Source: Bacillota bacterium
GTDB taxonomy: Bacteria; Bacillota_A; Clostridia; Lachnospirales; Bianqueaceae
Direction: 5' to 3'
Assembly (NCBI GenBank): GCA_017420625.1
Contig: JAFOIR010000429.1
Coordinates: 1 to 12,044, forward strand
DNA: 12,044 nt
This document shows positions 7,320 through 12,044 of the stretch, piece by piece. The translations under genes were made by a program, and so were the position numbers. Below the pieces are notes generated by a model, which worked only from the letters and a program-made list of their open reading frames with translations, did not search any database and was not told the origin of the DNA. The first letter of the stretch is position 1. Every line of letters begins with the position of its first letter.

Positions 7320-8072
7320 ATGAATGAAAAATGGCTGACTTTGAAAAAGTGGATCGATGAGTCTCAAAGAATCGTTTTCTTCGGAGGCGCCGGTGTTTCA
7401 ACGGAGAGCGGAGTGCCGGATTTTCGCAGCAAGGATGGACTATATAATCAGCATGATGTCCGGTTTGATCAGTATCAGCCTGAATACCTGCTCAGCCATA
7501 GCTGTCTGGTCGATGAACCGAAAGTCTTCTATGAGTTCTATCGCCAGAAAATGGACGCAAGAAAAGCCGAACCAAATGCGGCACACCGCTATTTGGCCCG
7601 GCTTGAGGATGAAGGAAAACTGATCGGGATCGTGACCCAGAATATCGATGGTCTGCATCAGCGCGCCGGAAGCCGTAAGGTTTTTGAAATCCACGGTTCC
7701 ACTCAGCGCAACTTCTGCATGAGATGCCATAAACGATATCCGGAAAATGCGATATATGATTCGAAAGAAGCAATTCCGCACTGCGACTGCGGCGGTATGA
7801 TCCGTCCGGAAGTCACACTCTATGAGGAGTCACTGCCGGAAGATGCGGTTATGAAGTCAATTGACGCGATCCGTGCTGCGGATATGCTGATCATCGGAGG
7901 AACCTCCCTGACAGTTTATCCGGCCGCCTCTTACGTTCATTATTTCCGCGGCAAACACCTGGTCATTATCAATAAGGCCAGACTGTACTACCGTCTGGAT
8001 CCGGACAACGATCTGGAGATCAATGATCCGATCGGAGAGGTGTTTGAAGCGATCTCTCAGGACTTGGTATAA
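7320..8072 (+). CDS. Sir2-family NAD-dependent protein deacylase
   Basis: Sirtuin predicted to remove acyl groups from lysines using NAD+, in the cytoplasm. The Rossmann motifs are GGAGVSTESGVPDFR (22-36), TQNIDGLH (106-113) and GGTSLTVYPA near the C-terminus. His125 in EIHGS is the catalytic histidine. A zinc ribbon uses Cys133/Cys136 (CMRC) and Cys155/Cys157 (CDCGG). MIRPEVTLYEE resembles the Bacillota subgroup, and the 250-residue length is normal. ATG 7320 has AAAGGAGAG at 7305-7313. It is the last gene of the kinase-regulator-dipeptidase unit, and its 3' end overlaps the opposing gene by 16 bases. CobB/SrtN-type naming is possible, but I give no symbol because the context differs. Confidence 0.94.
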   Translation: MNEKWLTLKKWIDESQRIVFFGGAGVSTESGVPDFRSKDGLYNQHDVRFDQYQPEYLLSHSCLVDEPKVFYEFYRQKMDARKAEPNAAHRYLARLEDEGKLIGIVTQNIDGLHQRAGSRKVFEIHGSTQRNFCMRCHKRYPENAIYDSKEAIPHCDCGGMIRPEVTLYEESLPEDAVMKSIDAIRAADMLIIGGTSLTVYPAASYVHYFRGKHLVIINKARLYYRLDPDNDLEINDPIGEVFEAISQDLV

Positions 8073-8536
8073 GGGATCGAGAGTTTCTCCAGAAGAGCGG
8101 TCACTTCATCATAGGTGGCTTTGATCGCATGATCATCCGTCAAGGTAACGTTCATTTCTTCTGTGTAGTCTGAAAGAAGCGCTTCTTCCAGTTCCTGAAG
8201 GGTGATGACATTTCCTTCATATTCGATCTTGTCTTCACGGATCACGATCTCCAGGATATCATCTTCACTCTTGGCCGGATTCTGGCTTTCGGGAAGAGCC
8301 GATTCAGCGATCGTGGAAGCTTCCTGAGGTTTCTCGGAGGCCTGACTGGTTTCCTGGACCGCAGAGGACTCTGCCTGAGAAGGGACGACACCCGGCAGGG
8401 TGATCAGATCCTGCCCGATTCCAAGACCATAATATCCGCCGCCCATGAGCGCTGCGAGGACAACAATGGCTGCAGCCGTCTTCGCACCTGTGTGGCGGTT
8501 TTTCTTTTTCTTGGGTTCTTTTGTTTCATTTGACAT
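8057..8536 (-). CDS. Single-TM protein with ExbD/TolR-like extracytoplasmic domain (third motor-operon gene)
   Basis: A 159-residue protein of unknown function. A lysine-rich cytoplasmic tail (KEPKKKKNRH, 6-15) precedes one membrane segment (about 18-40), giving an N-in orientation. A Ser/Glu/Gln/Pro-rich linker (about 52-92), suited to crossing the cell wall, leads to a compact domain (94-157). That domain reads LEIVIREDKIEYEGNVITL, LQELEEALL, NVTLTDDHAIKATYDEV and a final TALLEKLSIPY. The pattern of strand, small turn, LeELe helix, strand with Asp, then helix matches the ExbD/TolR periplasmic domain. Unlike ExbD, the membrane segment has no aspartate. It is the last gene of the minus-strand operon, 18 bases after its neighbour with AAAGGAGG upstream. 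The assignment rests on pattern only. Confidence 0.72.
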   Translation of the reverse strand: MSNETKEPKKKKNRHTGAKTAAAIVVLAALMGGGYYGLGIGQDLITLPGVVPSQAESSAVQETSQASEKPQEASTIAESALPESQNPAKSEDDILEIVIREDKIEYEGNVITLQELEEALLSDYTEEMNVTLTDDHAIKATYDEVTALLEKLSIPYTKS

Positions 8537-8554
8537 TTTGGTTTCCTCCTTTGG

Positions 8555-9136
8555 CTATTGATCGGTGCCAAGATCCAGTTCCATCAGACTGAGCGGAAGA
8601 TCCATGTCCTTGGCCGTCGTTTTGATTTCCTGAATCAGTGATTCGATCATTTGATATTCATTTTGATAGATACCGGAACGGTCATACTGGAAGACGATAA
8701 AAACAGCATGTTTTTCTGTCTCGGAAAGATCCTGAAGGAGCAGTGACTTCAGCTTGTTGGAAACATAGGTTTCATTTCCCCAGGTATAGGCTATGGTATC
8801 CGAAACACCGTCCCGGATCTCGCGGATAATCGTTTCATCCTCCGCCCGGATCGTAATGACAAGCGATTCATCCAGTACCAGATCCTGTGTCATCAACTGT
8901 CTTTTCAGCTGATCATTTTCCTCCTGGACAATTCCGAGTTCTGCCCAGGCATGATCTAAAGAAGCACTAAGATCTTCGACTTCTTCCTGAAGTCTGGCAG
9001 AAGTTTTTTCTTCTGCCGCCTGGTTTTCCAGTGCTTTGGCGGTTTGAGCCCTTGCCTGGGTAAGCAGGACAAAGATCATGATCAGAATGACATCCAGAAG
9101 GGACGTCAGTTCGATAAAGATTTCACGCCGTTTCAC
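8555..9136 (-). CDS. ExbD/MotB-like stator partner with membrane Asp and coiled coil
   Basis: A 193-residue protein with one N-terminal membrane segment, IELTSLLDVILIMIFVLL (8-25), preceded by KRRE. Asp15 sits early in the segment, as Asp25 does in E. coli ExbD and Asp32 in MotB, where it carries the ion. A heptad-rich, Glu/Gln/Leu region (about 31-82) should form a parallel coiled coil. The C-terminal domain (about 88-193; SLVITIRAED, HAVFIVFQYDRSGIYQNEYQ, ESLIQEIKTTA) is a mixed alpha/beta domain with some ExbD-like pattern and no recognisable OmpA peptidoglycan-binding motif. The start is GTG 9136, overlapping the stop of the upstream ExbB-like gene as GTGA, so the two are translationally coupled. 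Predicted to be the ion-conducting partner of that protein. Confidence 0.78.
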   Translation of the reverse strand: MKRREIFIELTSLLDVILIMIFVLLTQARAQTAKALENQAAEEKTSARLQEEVEDLSASLDHAWAELGIVQEENDQLKRQLMTQDLVLDESLVITIRAEDETIIREIRDGVSDTIAYTWGNETYVSNKLKSLLLQDLSETEKHAVFIVFQYDRSGIYQNEYQMIESLIQEIKTTAKDMDLPLSLMELDLGTDQ

Positions 9137-9642
9137 TTTTCGGTTTCCTCTTGGATCAATTTTCTTCGATCGAGCAGAAGAGTTACGTTTTTATCGTTAT
9201 CCTCAATGCGGGAAGAGAGAAATCCATCCAGCAGCTTGAAAATGATTGCGAAGACCAGTCCCCAGAAAGTGGAAGTCAGTGCAGCAAAGAAGTTCTGCGT
9301 CATATCGGCCATATCGGCTACCATGGGAAGCAGAGAAACGACGGTTCCGAGGATTCCGAGGAGAGGAAAGATCGAAGTGACATTCGCAAAGATCGTATAG
9401 AATGCTTCGGAATTTTTGCGAAGAGCAACGATCGAACCTTCATCGATCTTCCGAAGTTCCTGCGCCAGTTTTTCGGGATCTTCCGTGTGCGAAGGGACAA
9501 AGACGATCTTGTGGAGCTGACGGTATAGATTCAGGGTCAGTTTTCTGGCGAAATAGTAGAAAACTGCATTGAGTGCGGCCGTGAGAAAGATCAGAATATC
9601 AAAGCCGAACAGGTTCTGCCAAATAACTTTCCAGACAGACAT
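9133..9642 (-). CDS. MotA/TolQ/ExbB-family proton-channel protein (3 TM)
   Basis: A 169-residue membrane protein with the ExbB/TolQ layout: one N-terminal membrane segment (14-32), a cytoplasmic loop of about 50 residues, two paired segments (about 83-108 and 118-142) and a charged cytoplasmic tail. FPLLGILGTVVSLL (92-105) and AALTSTFWGLVFAI (120-133) match the family's conserved pore helices; Thr100 and Thr125 correspond to the polar threonines of the ExbB channel. It is shorter than E. coli ExbB (244). I chose ATG 9642 because GGAGG lies at 9649-9653 with a 6-base spacing; an upstream ATG at 9666 would fall almost on the predicted transcription start. It is the first gene of the minus-strand motor operon. 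No TonB, Tol, flagellar or Zorya gene is nearby. Confidence 0.85.
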   Translation of the reverse strand: MSVWKVIWQNLFGFDILIFLTAALNAVFYYFARKLTLNLYRQLHKIVFVPSHTEDPEKLAQELRKIDEGSIVALRKNSEAFYTIFANVTSIFPLLGILGTVVSLLPMVADMADMTQNFFAALTSTFWGLVFAIIFKLLDGFLSSRIEDNDKNVTLLLDRRKLIQEETEK

Positions 9643-9674
9643 GAGATTCCTCCGATCATATGGCATTTGATTTC

Positions 9675-9703
9675 ATTATAGCTTTTTTCACTGGTATAAT
9701 CAA
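9675..9703 (-). promoter_or_regulatory. Sigma-A promoter for the ExbB/ExbD-like operon
   Basis: On the minus strand TTGATT (9698-9703), a 17-base spacer and TATAAT (9675-9680). The predicted start is near 9668, giving a leader of about 25 bases to ATG 9642. It lies just downstream of the oxidoreductase terminator, so the motor operon has its own promoter. Confidence 0.85.
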
Positions 9704-9720
9704 CTCCCAGAGAATGAAGA

Positions 9721-9756
9721 AAGAAAAAAGGAGCCTTGCGGCTCCTTTCTTTTGAT
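9721..9756 (-). terminator. Intrinsic terminator of the oxidoreductase gene
   Basis: Read on the minus strand, AAAGGAGCC (9740-9748) and GGCTCCTTT (9727-9735) form a perfect 9-bp stem around a GCAA (GNRA) loop, followed by TTTCTTTC. It lies about 40 bases after the oxidoreductase stop at 9786. The flanks also allow weak termination on the plus strand. Confidence 0.9.
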
Positions 9757-9785
9757 AGTTTGGTCGGAAAGACCCGAGGAGGAAA

Positions 9786-10943
9786 TTAGTCAAAGATCGG
9801 GTTTCCGGCTTCGTCAAAGTAGACGGGTTTGTTGTTCTTGCTGGAGTAGTAGATGCTGTCAAGGATCTTGGTGACAGTGTAAGCCTGCTCAGCGGTAACG
9901 AACAGTTTGGAAGGATCATTTGCTTCCAGAGCAGTGACCCAGATTTCATGCTCTTTGCTAAGAGGAGCCGGACCCTGGCTGAATCCAGGCAGGAAGTTCG
10001 GGATGACACGGCCGACCATGGTGGTAGCCATTTCATTACCAACGATGTGGTTCAGACGAACCTGACCGGTGAAGGTATCCAGACCGCCTTTGGTACCAGC
10101 CAGCATGGTATGAGCCTGGCCGTTTGCTCCACGATCTTCGGACATGTTGATTGCCCAGGAAGCACGAAGGTTGATGACTGCGCCGTTCTTCATCTTGATC
10201 TGGCCAACAGCTGCATCTTCTACATCATAGGTGGTGTTGTTCCAGTGATCGGGCTCACCGCGGAAGTTGTTCTGTCCCTGATGATCGGGATCCAGAAGGG
10301 TTCCGAGTTTCTCGAAGCTGGTGCCGACAACATATTCGACATCGTAGTTGTTCATCATCCACAGAGCCAGATCCAGTGCATGGGTACCGATATCGATCAG
10401 CGGACCGCCGCCCTGTTTGGATTTGTCAGTGAACACGCCCCAGGTCGGAACGCCACGACGGCGAAGGAGGGTAGCTTCTGCATAGTAAACATCGCCGATC
10501 CAGCCTTCATCGATAACTTTCTTTGCAACATAGTTTGCATTGAAATGACGATACTGATAACCGATGGTCAGCATCTTGCCGGTACGGTCACGAGCTTCGA
10601 TCATTTTCAGTGCTTCTGCAGCGGTAGCTGCCATGGGTTTTTCGCAAAGAACATGTTTGCCTGCTTCAAGAGCAGCAACAGTAATCTCGCAATGAGCGTT
10701 GTTGGGGGTCAGAACGTGAACAGCATCGATCGTGGGGTCTTTCAGAAGTTCGCGATAATCTGTGTAGACCTTTGCATCGGGTGCGCCATATTCTTTAGCA
10801 GCTTTCTCAGCTCTTTCCGGGATCAGGTCACAGAAAGCAACGAGTTCAACACGTCCTTTTTCGACCTGCTGTTTCATACCGGGAAGATGTTTCTGATTAG
10901 CGATACCGCCGCAGCCGATGAAACCGATTTTCAGTTTTGCCAT
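9786..10943 (-). CDS. Gfo/Idh/MocA-family NAD(P)-dependent oxidoreductase
   Basis: Cytoplasmic dehydrogenase, probably acting on a sugar, inositol or sugar derivative with NAD(P). The N-terminal Rossmann domain (1-125) has GFIGCGGIA (7-15) and VLCEKPMA with Lys102 of the family EKP motif. The C-terminal alpha/beta domain includes GGGPLIDIGTHALDLALWMM (178-197), holding the usual Asp184 and His188 of the catalytic region. The 385-residue length is typical. AGGAGG at 10951-10956 supports ATG 10943. The gene is transcribed divergently from the GH3 gene across a 174-base gap, suggesting the two handle the same glycan, and ends at the terminator near 9740. The substrate cannot be read from the sequence. 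Confidence 0.93.
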   Translation of the reverse strand: MAKLKIGFIGCGGIANQKHLPGMKQQVEKGRVELVAFCDLIPERAEKAAKEYGAPDAKVYTDYRELLKDPTIDAVHVLTPNNAHCEITVAALEAGKHVLCEKPMAATAAEALKMIEARDRTGKMLTIGYQYRHFNANYVAKKVIDEGWIGDVYYAEATLLRRRGVPTWGVFTDKSKQGGGPLIDIGTHALDLALWMMNNYDVEYVVGTSFEKLGTLLDPDHQGQNNFRGEPDHWNNTTYDVEDAAVGQIKMKNGAVINLRASWAINMSEDRGANGQAHTMLAGTKGGLDTFTGQVRLNHIVGNEMATTMVGRVIPNFLPGFSQGPAPLSKEHEIWVTALEANDPSKLFVTAEQAYTVTKILDSIYYSSKNNKPVYFDEAGNPIFD

Positions 10944-10990
10944 AATGATTCCTCCTGTAAAGTCGCAGAATACTGCATATTATTACTTGG

Positions 10991-10999
10991 ATTATACCA
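10991..10999 (-). promoter_or_regulatory. Extended -10 promoter of the oxidoreductase gene
   Basis: On the minus strand TGGTATAAT is an extended -10 (TGn plus the exact TATAAT at 10991-10996). The base run about 17 positions upstream (TTTTCT) is a poor -35, which fits dependence on the TG extension or on an activator. The predicted start is near 10984, with a leader of about 40 bases containing a small GCAG/CTGC repeat (10965-10976). Confidence 0.7.
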
Positions 11000-11055
11000 T
11001 ATTTGTCACACTCAGAAAAGACCTTTATCAGGGTTTTTTATCTTTTGTTTTTGGA

Positions 11056-11084
11056 TTGACCCGTAGAGGAATTTGCTTTATACT
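11056..11084 (+). promoter_or_regulatory. Sigma-A promoter of the GH3 gene
   Basis: TTGACC (11056-11061), a 17-base spacer and TATACT (11079-11084). The predicted start is near 11091, about 27 bases before ATG 11118. It is divergent from the oxidoreductase promoter and overlaps a long inverted repeat. Confidence 0.78.
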
Positions 11085-11095
11085 TGAAAGCAAAT
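11071..11095 (+). promoter_or_regulatory. Inverted repeat over the GH3 -10 element: candidate operator
   Basis: Perfect 9-base arms ATTTGCTTT (11071-11079) and AAAGCAAAT (11087-11095) are separated by 7 bases. The repeat covers the -10 hexamer and the predicted transcription start, the classic position for a repressor. It begins upstream of the predicted start, so an RNA hairpin is unlikely. The size suits a LacI-, GntR- or MarR-type dimer, but no regulator gene is in view. Confidence 0.65.
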
Positions 11096-11117
11096 CCTAT
11101 TATTGGAGGAAGCGTGT

Positions 11118-12044
11118 ATGTGGACTGAAAAACAGACAGAGTACGGTTTCAATTTAGTGGAAAATGAAGGCGGCAAAACACTGGGTTACTGCCCGGATTC
11201 AGGCGTCAAATTGATTGAAAAAGACGGATTTGCCTTTAAGGATCTGGCGAAAACGGGAGAACTGCTTCCTTATGAGGACTGGAGGCTTTCACCGGAAGAA
11301 AGAGCCGATGATCTGGCCAAACGGCTCTCGATCGAACAGGTCGCCGGTCTCATGTGCTTTTCTGCGCATCAGGTAAGATTTGACAAGGAAGTCAACGATG
11401 ATCAGAAAGCTTTCCTCAATCAGCACTTAAGAAGTGTCCTGAATTCTGCCGGTATGGGCGGACTGCCGGACGAGGTTCAGATCGCATGGGCGAACAATAT
11501 GCAGAAATACGTGGAAGGCAAGGACTTTGGTATTCCCTGTTACTTTGCTTCTGATCCCAGAAACGGCCAGGGTGTTTCTGACTGGCCGGGCAACCTTGGT
11601 CTTGCAGCAACGTTTGATCCGAAGCTGGCCTGGGAGTCTGCCAAATGTCAGTCCAGAGAGCTTCGTGATCTTGGCGTTGCCTGCTTCCTGGCACCGCAGG
11701 TGGATATCTCCGCAGAACCCCGTTGGTTCAGAAACAGTGGTACCTTTGGAGAAGATCCCGCACTTTCCAGAGATATGGTCAGAGCTTTCTGCGACGGACT
11801 GCAGAGCACCTATGACGAGAACGGCAACGACCTCGGCTGGGGCAAGGATTCCATGACTGCCATGGCCAAGCACTGGACGGGTGAGGGCGCATCAGAAGGC
11901 GGCCGTGAAGCTCATCTGGAAGGCGGCAAATATGCGGTATATCCGAACAAAAACTTCGAAGCACTGATGATTCCCTTCGTGGACGGTGCATTCAGCCTGG
12001 ACGGCAAGACAAAATCTGCAGTCGCGATCATGAGTTCCTATACG
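11118..12044 (+). CDS. Glycoside hydrolase family 3 (beta-glucosidase/xylosidase-like), 3' end outside window
   Basis: Cytoplasmic glycosidase, probably releasing beta-linked sugars from imported oligosaccharides; no signal peptide is seen. The first 309 residues cover most of the GH3 N-terminal barrel: FASDPRNGQGVSDWPGNLGL (143-162), AATFDPKLAWESA (163-175), RELRDLGVACFLAPQVDI (180-197), the family signature-like PRWFRNSGTFGEDP (201-214) and AKHWTGEG (250-257). The last residues, AIMSSYT, are the strand that precedes the nucleophile Asp in GH3 enzymes, so the nucleophile lies just past the window edge and cannot be checked. ATG 11118 has GGAGGAAG at 11105-11112. About 60 N-terminal residues before LSPEERA are not typical of the barrel. 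Specificity is unknown. Confidence 0.9.
   Translation, partial: MWTEKQTEYGFNLVENEGGKTLGYCPDSGVKLIEKDGFAFKDLAKTGELLPYEDWRLSPEERADDLAKRLSIEQVAGLMCFSAHQVRFDKEVNDDQKAFLNQHLRSVLNSAGMGGLPDEVQIAWANNMQKYVEGKDFGIPCYFASDPRNGQGVSDWPGNLGLAATFDPKLAWESAKCQSRELRDLGVACFLAPQVDISAEPRWFRNSGTFGEDPALSRDMVRAFCDGLQSTYDENGNDLGWGKDSMTAMAKHWTGEGASEGGREAHLEGGKYAVYPNKNFEALMIPFVDGAFSLDGKTKSAVAIMSSYT

Noticed and set aside
7979..8001. CCAGAC/GTCTGG hairpin near the end of the sirtuin gene
   Set aside because: Six-base stem with a 9-base loop and no T run on either strand, so it is not a convincing terminator.
9133..9642. Zorya anti-phage system (ZorA/ZorB)
   Set aside because: The stator pair is similar in kind, but the ExbB-like protein lacks the long ZorA tail, the partner lacks an OmpA-like domain, and no ZorC, D or E gene flanks it.
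9643..9666. Earlier ATG for the ExbB-like gene at 9666
   Set aside because: It would lie about two bases from the predicted transcription start, while GGAGG at 9649-9653 is well placed for ATG 9642.
9948..11066. Plus-strand open frame (372 codons) opposite the oxidoreductase gene
   Set aside because: Shadow of a clearly real Gfo/Idh/MocA gene on the minus strand. No recognisable domains, and it crosses the divergent promoter region.

Overview
The window reads as chromosomal DNA of a low-to-mid GC Gram-positive bacterium of the Bacillota, most likely a gut-type clostridium close to Lachnospiraceae. The grounds are gene order (coaX-dus-greA-lysS), strong AGGAGG-type ribosome binding sites, sigma-A promoters with 17-bp spacers, GNRA-looped intrinsic terminators, a LytS-type kinase paired with a SARP-type regulator, and a cytoplasmic GH3/Gfo-Idh sugar locus. 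This placement is inference; there is no rRNA or marker gene in the window. I saw no tRNA, CRISPR, insertion sequence, prophage or gene gap over 300 bases.

Region 1 (1-4480, + strand) is a housekeeping block: the tail of an unidentified gene, coaX (type III pantothenate kinase), a tRNA-dihydrouridine synthase, greA and lysS, ended by a clear terminator. A perfect-consensus promoter sits on the dus stop codon and serves greA-lysS. The greA leader contains a terminator-like hairpin. LysRS carries an extra C-terminal tRNA-binding (Trbp111/EMAP-like) domain.

Region 2 (4487-8072, + strand) is a four-gene unit from its own promoter: a multi-TM LytS/YesM-type histidine kinase, a response regulator with a SARP-like winged helix, a cytoplasmic VanX-type D-Ala-D-Ala dipeptidase and a sirtuin. 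Kinase and regulator overlap at a TTGA junction.

Region 3 (8057-9703, - strand) is the most unusual part: a compact three-gene operon with its own strong promoter. It encodes a small three-TM ExbB/TolQ/MotA-like stator protein, an ExbD/MotB-like partner with the membrane aspartate and a coiled coil, and a third single-TM protein whose C-terminus looks like a free-standing ExbD/TolR extracytoplasmic domain without the aspartate. This looks like an ion-driven membrane motor in a cell that probably has no outer membrane, with no flagellar, Ton/Tol or Zorya effector gene in view. Its last gene overlaps the sirtuin gene tail to tail.

Region 4 (9721-12044) is a divergent sugar locus: a Gfo/Idh/MocA oxidoreductase (-) and a GH3 glycoside hydrolase (+, cut by the window edge). 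They share a 174-bp intergenic region, and the GH3 promoter carries a long inverted repeat over its -10 element, a good operator candidate.
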